Source: Stercorarius parasiticus
Taxonomy: Eukaryota > Chordata > Aves > Charadriiformes > Stercorariidae
Direction: 5' to 3'
Length of the DNA stretch: 64,000 nt
NCBI GenBank assembly: GCA_013396915.1
Contig: VWZL01002048.1
Location: 1,259,971-1,323,970, forward strand
The translations under genes and the position numbers were made by a program. The notes beneath the pieces were generated by a model. The model made no database searches. It was not told the origin of the DNA and saw only the letters and a program-made list of their open reading frames with translations. Shown in pieces: positions 49,601-59,600 of the stretch (the stretch's first letter is position 1; every line of letters begins with the position of its first letter).

Positions 49601-50039
49601 AGAACTAACAAAAAGCTCGTTTCAGAAGACTAAATCATCTGAAGAGCGCTCATTACACATGAAAATTAAGAGCAGGTAAATACAGGAGGTCACCACACTG
49701 AATTGCTTCTGCTGTTTTCCTGTCTACTACACAGCATGGCTGCAACTGTAGTGGTTCAACTACCCAGCCTCAGTCCTCACTTTCCTGGCCTCAAACAAGT
49801 GATTTGGAACAAGCTAAAAAAAAAAAAACGTGACAAACTTCACTGACATCACCAAGCTCTTCACTGAAAGCACTGAAAATTAGCCAGGCTAGTTTCTTGG
49901 TTTACATGTGCCATAGAGCTTTAACAGGAAAGTGTATTGAGCCAGATTTGAAAAATGGAATAATCCCTGCCATGGAATGGGTTTTCCCTAGTGTGGTCCT
50001 GCCAGGCTCTTACCAGGGGGCACCAACTAGTCCAAATGG
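37627..50039. other. Unique AT-rich non-coding DNA, about 12.4 kb
   Basis: No gene or named repeat is recognised. Notable short signals: three AAAGCTT words at 39045-39070, a perfect octamer ATGCAAAT at 44092-44099, a 7-bp hairpin near 45302-45323, a 16-bp palindrome at 47541-47556 and an A run near 49816-49828. Overlapping antisense open frames of 124 and 172 codons at 46697-47369 have no recognisable domain. Confidence 0.6.
47541..47556. repeat. 16-bp perfect palindrome AGCTGTCTAGACAGCT
   Basis: The self-complementary word is read directly and is followed by a short CAA repeat. Its function is unknown and it could be chance in 64 kb. Confidence 0.6.
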
Positions 50040-50435
50040 CCAGACACATTTGTGGCAAGGAGGCAGGTCTCAGGCCAAGCTGGAAAGTCAAGCCATAGGT
50101 CAGGGTGGGGCCCAATGAGGGTAACCAGCATCAGACACAGCATAGTGACCACCAGGCAGGTCCATAGTGATAAGACAGGCCCAAGGTCAAGCAAGAAAGT
50201 CAATCAATATGTTGGGGTCAAGATCACCAGGGTCCGTGGCCAGCCATGGGCCTTGGCACAAACATCGCTGAGCTGGAGACCAGCACTCCACCAATTGAGC
50301 TCAGGAAGGAAGCGAAGGCCCCGGACTGAGCTTGAACAGACTCCTGTGTCCATAACCAGGGGCGTGGGAGAGGAGGTCCTAGGTGAGGCTGGTCAAAGCC
50401 ACTGAGGACTGTTAGTACCCTCAGGGCCCTGATAG
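50040..50435 (+). repeat. Copy 2 of an unnamed GC-rich dispersed repeat
   Basis: This segment is richer in GC than its flanks and matches the island at 29118-29293 (opposite strand) over 50272-50435, ending at the same word CTGATAG/CTGGCAG. The 5' part, 50040-50271, repeats words such as GGTCAAGCAAG and GGGTCA and is assigned by composition only. On its - strand it contains a tRNA-like D-arm word, AGCTCAATTGGTGGAG, at about 50284-50300. No long coding frame is recognisable. The class is uncertain; an old LTR or a tRNA-derived retroelement are both possible. Confidence 0.55.
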
Positions 50436-53400
50436 CTCTACCCTGGGCAACATTAATTAAGAATAGTATATGTTCATATTTTGTCAGCCACTTAACTAGT
50501 GCCAACATGAACCAAGTACACCTTTTCATTTCTAGCAAAACACTGGGCTTTCTCCAGTAGTTTGCAGGAAATACACAATTAGGCTGTAGCAGTACAGCTG
50601 CCAGGGCTAAGCAGATACAATGTAATGCCTGAAGTTAAAACCACCTAGAACCTTCACTGACGAAGTTTATGCCACCTTTAGAGAAAGGTTTCTCTGGCAA
50701 AGTTTCAGTATTCTCCAAATCCATTGTTTTCAGGCCTAAAATCGTGTCCTCACAACAGACTTTCTTGCAAGAAAGCCTACCCATAAAAAAGCACCTAAGG
50801 ATGTGGAACTCCTAAATAGCTTCTCTAGTTATTTCCTTTTTTATCTTTGCAAGAATATCATACACCAGACTGTAGCGTGCAAGCAGTTTACATGAGACCA
50901 GAGAAACTGTTTGCCCCAGAGCAAGAGCTAGGATGTTTTCTTTCTTTCAATTGAGAGCTGGAGTCTAAGATCTAATTCACAGAGATAACTATTCGCTTGC
51001 AAGAGTTCATCATTAGCTTGGCTGGAACCGATCCAGTCAACTTTTAACACACTTTAATGGTATATTCCAATCAGACAAATGCTGAAGTGACTATCATCAT
51101 CAGGACTCTTCAGAAGGCAGCCTGATGACTAGACACCCCAAGCTTTTGCTGGGACTGATGAACTCCAGTGTCTCCTTACTTCAAACAGTAGGTTAAAGTG
51201 ATGGAAAGAGGCTGGCAAGACACAAAAGGTGCTCTTCCATCATATGCATTATGCCAGATGACTACACTTTTTCAGATAATAACATCTGAGATATCTGAAA
51301 AATTCATAATTTTATTAAAGTTTATTGCATCATGGATAAAAGCAGGACTAAAAATTGACCGTTACTTTAACTCTAGCATTAGTCACAAAAACCCCACAAG
51401 ATATCTGTTAACCTCTGTTGCCGGATAGCCAGTAACTTCTTATTGGAGAATTAACCACTTCAGGGCCAAAAAGACCTACTCAACTATGCACATACTGAAC
51501 TATTCCCCAGCTTGCACTTCTTTAGCACCTTCTTTTATATTATACTCAGTGTTTGACACAATTTGACAATTGCTGGGCCGATTTTCTTTGCAACAGTACC
51601 CTGTTTCTATTGCTGTTACACAGGTAATTTGAGGCAGCTGAGAGAAGCTTAGAGCACTTTTAGCAAGTTCACAGTTCATTTTCTTCTTTCAGATTATGCT
51701 GATTTACAACACCCGTGTGCCATACAATTCAAATGTTGAGACCTTTAAACATATCCAAACAAGCATTTGATTAATTATTTCCAGACAATCTGTCCCAGGA
51801 GATTGGGGTGGAAACAGGATGCAAACCTGCTGGTATCTCCCACTTGGAAAATACCCCAAGTTTCATTCCTTGTATTGCTCACACCTTTGACACGTTTCAA
51901 TATAGATCAGATATGATGACATTTAACCTGACTATCCCTGCAACCTATACAGTTCAGCAACAAGACAGATGCACTTCTCCCTGATAGACATGTCTGATTT
52001 AGCTCTCACTACATTTTGAAATGTTTTACAAGTGGTTTCAGTATTCCCTTTCTACACAAAAATAATTTACTTACTGTCACCCAGCTGTCCAGCAAAAGAA
52101 GACAACTCAACTTCCAAAGGCAAACACTAGCCCAGTGCTGTGTGCCAGTGGCCACAACAGACCAGACTCCTTTCTTGGTGCATTCGTGTGCCAGATGATC
52201 CATAAGGTATGTAATGCAGTTGAAGCTGGAACACTGCAAGTTCACATGTGCCAAGTTCTGTCCTCACAGGTCCAGAACTGACCCATCTATTACACAGCTT
52301 TCACATCTGTTTTGCTCTGAATGCTTCCCACAGACATTTAAACGCTCAACCAGAGTTTTGGATCAATTTTCAAATGTCTCTCCAGAGCAGGTACAGGGTC
52401 TCAAACAGACTGGGTCTCATACACTGTCCCTGGAGTCTCCTGCAGAAACGTAGTGTTACTGACTGCCTTTTATCAGCCCTTTTACAAAGATAGCCATCGG
52501 ACAAATGTGATCAATTCTTGTATTTAACTGCTCCATTTCACACTAAACACTATGCTTCTAAGTTGATTCTGGTTTTGCTTCTAACATCAGAGGCAGTGGC
52601 AATTGCCCCTACTGCTATGCATTGAAAAATCCCTTTGAAAGTTTTCTATGCAGACTGTTTAGAGGAACCGACAACTCTATTACATCTTTGTTTTGGTTAC
52701 TGTGATAGGGGAAGCTCCAAGTCACTCTAAGACTGCTCAGCCTTGCCATAGTAAATTGGCTGTTACAGAAGATAATCTTACAGGGAAGTGAATCTTCACT
52801 TCCCTGTATTTCTCCACAGTGCTATAATGCTGTTTTGGTTATGAAGTTGCTTCACTTCACTCTGTCCTTCCCAGCTGTTTCCCCATTTTCACTTAGAGGC
52901 ACACTTCCCCTTGGTATTGTTTCCACAAGATCTAAGAGGCACAGTTACTGCTTCATCCTTTCTGCTTGAGATTAGGCACCCAAGAAAGAACAGGCTGCCA
53001 TGAGTATTGTAACATTTGATGGATTCCAGTCATAACCCTAGAGAAAAGACTAGGCCCTTCACTCTGCCAGGAAGAGTTGATTTACTCAAGGAGTGCAGAA
53101 CTAGCATGCAATCATAATCACTACTGAAGCTGTGCTCTTCACTGTTTTTCTATCCACCAGCAGACCTCAATAACTTACAGTGATCCTTGGTGACTAACCT
53201 GGCAGGAACCAGCGTATTTGCAGAACAGTGTGCCGCCTCAGCTTTACAACCCAGGAGACCACTGATCCACTACACCCACCCCAGCTAGAACTTTGACCCC
53301 TGTCCCCCAGTGGTGGAGTCTCAGGCCATGAAATCAATTGTTTCCATCCACATAAATTATTCAGATTGGCATCAGTCAACCAAGTTTACCAGCAGGTTAT

Positions 53401-53444
53401 CTAATCCTTAGAGTACATTCTTAACTGAAGTCAAAAATTTATTA
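50436..53444. other. Unique non-coding DNA, about 3 kb
   Basis: No gene or named repeat is recognised. The only strong structure is the inverted repeat at 52779-52808. Confidence 0.6.
52779..52808. repeat. Perfect 14-bp inverted repeat with 2-nt centre
   Basis: The arm TACAGGGAAGTGAA (52779-52792) is followed by TC and its exact reverse complement (52795-52808). The arms contain GGAAGTG, an ETS-type core, on both strands. A cruciform or a symmetric protein site is possible. Nothing else supports a function. Confidence 0.75.
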
Positions 53445-53446
53445 CA

Positions 53447-53850
53447 AGTTACAAGGGGGATCTTACAGTAGGCAATCACTACTACCTCCAAACCAAGATG
53501 AAGAGGCCAATGAAGCATTATGTGGGTCACTTCAACAAGCTTCAGGTCAACAGTACCTCGTTCTCACGAGTGACTTCAACTACCCAGATATTTGTTGGAA
53601 GAACAATACAGCAGCTCACGTCATCCATCAAGCTTCTGGAATGTGTAGAGGACTGCTTCCTCATACAAGCGTTACACGTGCCAACCAGGAACAAGGCACT
53701 GCTGGACCTGCTACTCACAAACCAAGAAAACCTGCTTTATAATATCTTGGTTAGTGATAGCCTTGGCTGCAGTGATCACAATATTGTTGAGTTTGGGATT
53801 CTGCTGAGCATGCTGAAGGTTAGTACAAAGACAAATATTTTATATTTTTG
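53447..53850 (+). pseudogene. CR1 ORF2 endonuclease C-terminal half
   Basis: This is the end of an APE-type endonuclease. Visible words are TSDFNYPDICW (with one frame slip), CVEDCFLIQAL, NKALLDLLLTNQENL and SDSLGCSDHNIVEF. The SDH triad near 53775-53785 is the conserved catalytic His region of this family. The N-terminal half, with the first catalytic Glu, is absent through 5' truncation. Frames shift near 53500-53600, and a TGA ends the frame just before the FSSLRAQLG linker word. Confidence 0.85.
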
Positions 53851-55187
53851 AAGAGCCATCTTCAGCTCGCTCAGAGCTCAGCTGGGAGGGATTCCATGGG
53901 AAGCTTCCATGGAGGATAAATTTGCTTGCAAGTGCTGGGAGTTTTTCAAGAACACTCTCCTGGAAGGACAAAACCAGTTCATCCCCTTTAAAGGTAAGGA
54001 AAGTTGACAGAGCAGGAGACCCCCTTGGCTTAACTGCAAGCTTCCGAGTCTGCTCAAAAACAAAAGAGAAGCATACCACACATGGAAAAGTGGACAAATA
54101 CCCACTGAGAACTACAAGGGTGTTGCCAGGGTGCGCAGAGATGCAGTGAGAACAGCAGAAGCTCAGCTCCAATTGAAACTGGCCAGAGATGTCTAAAACT
54201 ACAAGAAAGGGTTCTTCAGGTACATAAACAACAAGCAGAAACAGAAGGAATATATTGGGCTGCTGTTAAACAGGAGAGGTGAATTAGTCACCAACAACAC
54301 TGAAAAGGCAGAGGTTCTCAACACTTTCTTCACCTCTGTCTTTATCAGCACTGTTGGGCCTCGGGAACAAAAATCCAGGTTGATTCAAACACAGGCCCAC
54401 CAACAGTGAAGGAAAAGCTGGTATGCAAACTATTACAGGAGATTGGCTTCTACAGATCAATAGGCCCTGACAATATCCACTCATGGGTGCTAAGGGAGCT
54501 GGCTGATGTTGTTGCAAGGCTGCTCCCCATAATCTTTGAAAAGTCATGCAGAGTTGGGGATGTCCCAGAAGCCTGGAAGAAGGCTAATGTCACCCCCACC
54601 TACAAGAAGGGCTTAAAGGAGGATCCAGGAAATTATAGGCCCATCAGTCCTCAGTCCCTGTGAAAGTTGTGGAACAAAACCTCCTGGGGGCCACCACAAG
54701 TCAAATGAAGCACATGATTGGGAAAAGACAGCACGGATTCACCACGGGCAAATCATGCTTGACAAACCTGATTGCCTTCTACAACAAAGTAACCTGCCTG
54801 GTTGATGTGGAGCAAGCAATGGACATTGCCTACCTGGATTTCTCCAAGGCTTTCAACACAGTTTCCCACAGCCATGTCCTAGAGAAACTGATGTGTTGCA
54901 GCCTAGACAAACAGTCTGTGCAGTGGGTAGGGAACAGGCTGCACTGGGAGGGCAGTGGTAAATAACTCCTTTTCAAACTGTCAACCTGTCACAAGTGGGG
55001 TTCCCCAGGGATCAATACTGGGTCCAATGTTGTTTAGTATCCTCATAAGTGATCTGGATGATGGGATCAAGTGTACCCTGACAAAGTTTGCTGATGACAC
55101 CAAACTGAGTGGGGAAGTGGACACTTTGGAAGAGAGAACCACCCTAAAGGAAGACCTGGATAGGCTGGAAAAGTGAGCTAACCTTAT
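53851..55187 (+). pseudogene. CR1 ORF2 linker and reverse transcriptase domain, broken
   Basis: RT motifs appear in order: SIGPDNIHSWVLRELAD (54460s), IIFEKSCRVGDVPEAWK, NVTPTYKKGLKEDPGNYRPI (54590-54645), QHGFTTGKSCLTNL (54730-54770), YLDFSKAFNTVSHS (54829-54870), [12 protein letters not shown] (54991-55026) and [10 protein letters not shown] (55084-55113, FADD at 55087-55098). The catalytic aspartates are therefore still encoded. Breaks include TAA in the linker near 54187, a frameshift near 54655, another around 54940-54960, and TGA at 55174-55176 replacing a conserved Trp. No functional enzyme could be made. Confidence 0.92.
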
Positions 55188-55488
55188 GAAGTTCAACAAG
55201 GACAAGTTTAAGGTCTTGCACCTGGGAAAACATAACCCAGGAGTGCAGCACAAACTTTGATCTACTTGGCTGGGGAGCAGATCTGTGGAAAGGGACCCAA
55301 GAACCCTGGTACACAACAAGCTCGATATGACTGAACAGCGTGCTGCTGCAGCAAAGAAAGCCAACAGGATGCTGGGTTGCATCTACAAGACCATCACCAG
55401 CAGAGACAGAGAAGTCATTATCCCACTCCACTCAGCACTTGTCAGGCCACACCTGCAATACTATGTTCAGTTTTAGTCCCTGCTATAC
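55188..55488 (+). pseudogene. CR1 ORF2 C-terminal region before the LTR
   Basis: The frame carries VERDPRTLVHNKLDM, AAAAKKANRMLGCIYK and the REVIIPLHSALVRPHLQY word typical of the CR1 C-terminus. TAG at 55474-55476 replaces the Trp of the usual QFW word. The frame then reaches the tyrosine codon (TAC) of the target-site duplication, where the LTR interrupts it. The same frame resumes at 56165-56169. Confidence 0.9.
55484..55488 (+). repeat. Target-site duplication TATAC, left copy
   Basis: This 5-bp word is present directly before the LTR and again directly after it at 56165-56169. Taking out the LTR and one copy restores a continuous CR1 segment, which proves the order of insertion. Confidence 0.9.
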
Positions 55489-55609
55489 TGTCATGTTTTG
55501 GGCCAGGTTGGCCAATAACAAGACAACAGATGCTCTCCCACACCTCTTGCTCCAAGGGGAGAAAGAAGAGAGATAAAGAGATTTGTGAGTTTAGAAAAAA
55601 CAAAGCTAT

Positions 55610-55615
55610 TTTAAT
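55610..55615 (-). terminator. Putative LTR polyadenylation signal (ATTAAA)
   Basis: ATTAAA on the - strand lies about 350 bp after the TATA box and about 120 bp before the LTR end, a normal R/U5 arrangement. The region is AT-rich, so chance occurrence is possible. Confidence 0.35.
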
Positions 55616-55960
55616 GAAATATTAATAATAAAATAAAAAAGGAAATTATGAAATAGGTACCTTATATATAAATATACACAAAACCACATCAAGCTCCCAG
55701 GGAGACGTCACTGGTAGGCACTGAAAGTTCCAGGCTAGACTCAGTGACAAATGGGAACTGGAACACACTGACCAGGATCAAAAGGCAGATGAGCTGACAG
55801 GGTCATCTTCAGACATCAGTCATTGAAGAAAGAGCCACTGAAGAAGCAGTCCATTGAAGAAGAGCCCACTGGAGAAGATCCAAAGAAGATCCCTTAGAAA
55901 AGAGTCCTCAGAGAGAAGCCCACTGGAGAAGAGCTAAGCTGACCCCTTTGATCCCTCAGC

Positions 55961-55967
55961 TTTTATA
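55961..55967 (-). promoter_or_regulatory. Putative LTR TATA box
   Basis: TATAAAA on the - strand, about 200 bp from the proposed 5' end of the LTR, where a U3 promoter is expected. The + strand also has an AT-rich TATATAAATA near 55663-55672, but the polyadenylation-like words there are in the wrong order for a + strand LTR. Confidence 0.45.
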
Positions 55968-56164
55968 CTGAGCATGGCAGATGGGATGGAACACCCGATT
56001 GGTCAGTTTGGGTCACCTGTCCTGTCCCCTCCTCCCCACAGGTGTGACTCCTCCACAGGGTAAACACCTAGGTCAGCTGACCCTGGCTGCCACAGCAACA
56101 AGTGTAGACAAGAGCCTCTCTCACTGATCAGAAAGTTGGCTCTGCTTCACCCCAAACCAGGACA

Positions 56165-56169
56165 TATAC
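56165..56169 (+). repeat. Target-site duplication TATAC, right copy
   Basis: The second copy of the 5-bp duplication, directly after the LTR end GGACA. The CR1 reading frame (YKKDVDRL) resumes across it. Confidence 0.9.
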
Positions 56170-56565
56170 AAAAAAGATGTGGACAGGCTGCAGAGGGTTC
56201 AGAGGAGGGCCACAAAGGTGATCAAAAGCCTGGGAAGCCTGCCATATGAGGAAAGGCTGAGAGAATTGGGTTTGTTCGGCCTTGAGAAAAGAAGGCTTAG
56301 GGGAGACCTTATCACTGCGTTCCAATATTTAAAAGCTGGCTACAAAGAAGATGGAGACTCCCGTTTTATAAGGAGTCACATGGAAAAGGTGAGGGGTAAT
56401 GGATACAAGTTACTTCTGGGAAGATTACGATTGGACACAAGAGGAAAATTTTTCACAATAAGGACAATCAGCCATTGGAATAATCTCCCCAGGGAAGTGG
56501 TGCATTCCCCATCATTGAACGCTTTTAAGATTCAGCTGAACAGGGTGTTGGGCCATCTTGTCTAG
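56165..56565 (+). pseudogene. CR1 ORF2 C-terminal end after the LTR
   Basis: An open frame of about 130 codons runs from the right target duplication to a TAG at 56563-56565. It includes [59 protein letters not shown] and HWNNLPREVVHSPS, the conserved tail seen in avian CR1 ORF2. This part has no internal stop and is better kept than the RT domain, but it is cut off from any start by upstream stops and the LTR. Confidence 0.9.
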
Positions 56566-56637
56566 ACTGTGCTTTTGCCATGAAAGGTTGGACCAGATGA
56601 TCCTTGAGGTCCCTTCCAACCTGGTATTCTATGATTT

Positions 56638-59600
56638 AGATGTGAGAGCCATGAAGCAAAGCTCTTGATATATGCAATTTAGCTTGTCATTGATAACCAG
56701 CATCCTGAAGCCCTTGCTTGAGATTTTACCTCTGTTTATGCAAATAGGCCATGACTTGCACCTACAGGACCTATGCTATTCCTAAAAAACAGTAACATTT
56801 TTATCCTTTTGAGCATGATACTTCTAACAAAAGTATTAGCTTCCAATTAAGCCTATTTGTCTTAAAGAACTAAGTATAGAGCTGAAATTAGCTTTTGAGA
56901 CTTCTGCCAAGTATTTCATGTTAGATAACCATTCTCCATCCAGATTTCATGTTCTGCAAGGCAATAGCAATTCCAGGTCTATTTAGCATGCATAGCTCCA
57001 GCAGATGCACACATGTGTTTGTCAGCTGTACGAGGAATGAGTTTTCTATCCCATTTTCCAGTCTAAGAAACGAACCACTGCCGCAATAGTTTATCTCAGC
57101 TTCCAGAGTACTCTGTCCCAGCTTACATATAGCCTAACACTACTTTAAATCTTTCTGTTGCAACCAAGACTTTGCAGTCTTGTCTGGAGCACTGAGGAGT
57201 CTGTAGTGGTAACTTTAAACACTTCCCACACAGGTCATTAAAACTCAGCTGAGGGCCCAAAGATAATGAGGCAGTCATACTTGTGACAGCTCAGATGATT
57301 GAAAAGGAGCAAGAATCCATGACATACTTTCATCTTACTTCATCCATCCCACTATTCGGAAAACTACTGCCAAAACTCCCCTGTCTTTTGACCCTTGAGA
57401 TCTGGGTCAATAGCAGTCCGTTGCATTCTGTATTGAACTAAGGACAAAGGGTAGAGACATGTCCGCATACTGGCCCCCTGCCTGCAAAATGCAGGTCTAT
57501 CATGTCTGTAGTTTCCTCAACTCGGCTGAGTTCAAGGAGACCTAAGTCTACATTTTATCTTGTATTTCAAAGTAGTGACACAAGTTGAAACTGTAGACAG
57601 GATAAGATGAGGCTAAACTTTGAGGTGTTTCCATGCTGCAGATATGTGGTAGTTTTGGAACTACTTTCAGGGACATGACAGTGCCACAGGACCTGTCCTA
57701 AAAGTAACAACTTAGCTTCCTTTGAAGGGTGTCACAATTCAGTCTTTTGATTATAAATGAAGTGTTGTGCTTAAAATACCCAAGACATCTTTTGAAAGCT
57801 ACTGAACCACACTTGACCTCTCCTTTTAACACACTGTCCACCTTCAGATGTTGGCCAAGCGGGCCAGCCCATCCCTCTCCAGGTGTCAGAAAAGCTAAGG
57901 CAAACATTGTGAATAACTCAAGGGCAGCAGAAGGGATCTAAGCAGCCTCTACAAAGTAGGGGAAATGTTTTCCAGCAGACAAAATACATCTGAGCCCATA
58001 CATCTGAGTCCTGACATCAGTCTTCAGCTGATTACTGTGGCAGTTACAGAAACAGCATCTATGATCAGCATCCAGCTTTTGGAAGCTTCCCTTTTCAGTG
58101 TAGAGCCGATGGCAGTATTTTCGATTGCTAACAGTTTCTTAAGGTCCTGATCCTATTTATTTTTCAAACTCTTCCATTCCTCTTCACTTCCAGTGAGTTT
58201 GTCTTCCTTTAACATGCAATACAACCCAAGCACAATATATTCCTTCCCCTCCTAAGCACACTAGCAAGCTCATCTGTATTATTTGCCTTCCCTATGAGCA
58301 GACCATTAGTAAGACAACTCCTTTTACGCAGGGCTTCTCTGCTGAAGGATCCATTTCTGGTGCCTCTGAGCACTCCGCAATGGAAGGCTGTGGGTTTATG
58401 GATCAGACCCTCTCAACACAAAAGCTGTGTTAATCTTTTGTAACCTTAGGCTTTAAAATCTCATCCTCCGGCTTGCTTCAATGGTTGCACACGAGCTAAC
58501 GAGCAACAAGTAATGCTGCTGAGAGGCTAGAACTGCACATAAAATAAATTATGCAATTTGTTTTGAAGAAGGGGATATAAATTATGGAGGGGAGGATTCA
58601 TTGTAACTTCTAAAGTAGTCACTTCCAACCTAGTCACTTCCATCCATGTGAAGAAGCACTCTTTACATAGGAGTTCTGGCCTTTGCCAGAAACTATGTTG
58701 ATTGAGTGATATCAAACATATACCTCAGGTTGTGCACCTTGACTAGGAGCAACTGACCCCCCACAAACAGAAGCATTTCAGAAAACCCTTCCTCACCAGA
58801 GCAGGCACCCAGCAGCTCCCAGTTTGAACTCTGTACCAGCTCGTGGCATCAGGTCCACGCTTCTCAGTAAGCTGGAAGCAAGTGCAGCTGACACAGTTCA
58901 GGTCCAGGAAATCTCAAAGGAACCATCACAGGAACTGCAATGCCAGAAGGAGGTTCTTCTACAATTCACATAGTCAGCAGCTAATTTAAGCACATGAATA
59001 TTTGTTCCAGGCAAATTCAAACCTCTTGTTTTTTATAAAGCAGTAGAATCAATAGGTTTTACAGTAGTCTCCTGCTCTCTCTCTCTGTGTACTAAATGGC
59101 ATACTGAGACAGAGTTCAAGTATTCCGTTGATTCTCCCTATCTTTAATAATTGTTAAGCACTCTCCAGAGTATTCAAAATATTATTTGGTATCAAGTTTC
59201 AATTTATTATACTTATTCCCAAATTCTTTTTGGCAAATGATGGAAAGTTACACTGGAACGAAAAATCACACCCAGCTCAGTAAAAACAATCCAAAGCTCC
59301 ATTTTACTCTGTGATAATAGTTCTGTAATGGGTACACAGGAAAGAGATTTTCCAGTTCAGTATGTTTTTAGCAGCAAGCAAGCAACTGATGAGCAGGGTC
59401 CCATGGTGCCCTTGTGATATTGAATATAAGTCTCGTCACCATAAGAAGCTTGTTCAAAGCTTAGAATCACAGAGAGCATGTTTTTTTTTATGTTAATGTT
59501 ATGATACATAGCTGGTGAAGGGCTTTTGAACTGCAATTAATTGCTGCTGAGGGAATAGCCTGGCTTTAGCAGCTGGGAACATTTCCAGGACTTCACCATT

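Larger units (their letters stand above)
53445..55488 (+). mobile_element. CR1 LINE, 5'-truncated, part before the LTR insertion
   Basis: The segment is a long CR1 ORF2 copy starting inside the endonuclease (words matching YRPPNQDEE, SDFNYPDICW and SDHNIVEF families) and running through the linker, RT palm and into the C-terminus. It is interrupted at 55488 by an LTR and continues at 56165. The total without the LTR is about 2.5 kb. It belongs to a different, more diverged CR1 subfamily from the 5.8-kb copy (for example SKAFNTVSHS and GSLPYEERLRELGL wording). 5' truncation is the normal outcome of target-primed reverse transcription. Confidence 0.93.
55489..56164 (-). mobile_element. Solo LTR of an endogenous retrovirus-like element
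   Basis: The 676-bp insert starts TGTCATGTTTTGG and ends with the reverse complement of TGTCCTGGTTTGG, so it has TG...CA termini that match at 11 of 13 bases as inverted repeats. It is flanked by a 5-bp duplication, TATAC. A 5-bp duplication suits ERVL-like or some ERVK-like elements, but the class is inferred. No gag, pol or env sequence and no second LTR are present, so it is a solo LTR left by recombination. Orientation is inferred as - from a TATAAAA at 55961-55967 followed downstream by ATTAAA at 55610-55615. A 15-bp word is repeated 54 bp apart (55864 and 55918). Confidence 0.88.
56165..56637 (+). mobile_element. CR1 LINE, part after the LTR insertion, with 3' end
   Basis: This completes the CR1 begun at 53445. 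It holds the ORF2 C-terminus and the short 3' UTR, ending CTGGTATTCTATGATTT, the usual CR1 terminal repeat without a poly-A tail. Confidence 0.93.

Noticed and set aside
50270..50303. Functional tRNA gene on the - strand
   Set aside because: Only a D-arm-like and a weak anticodon-like stem are present; no T-arm, B-box or matching acceptor stem.
54406..55176. Working reverse transcriptase gene
   Set aside because: Although FADD and other motifs are intact, the frame is broken by frameshifts and stops and the 5' half of ORF2 is missing.
55489..56164. Full-length provirus
   Set aside because: Only one LTR is present, flanked directly by the target duplication, with no internal retroviral genes.
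59074..59086. CT microsatellite
   Set aside because: About seven dinucleotide units; too short to be a notable repeat.
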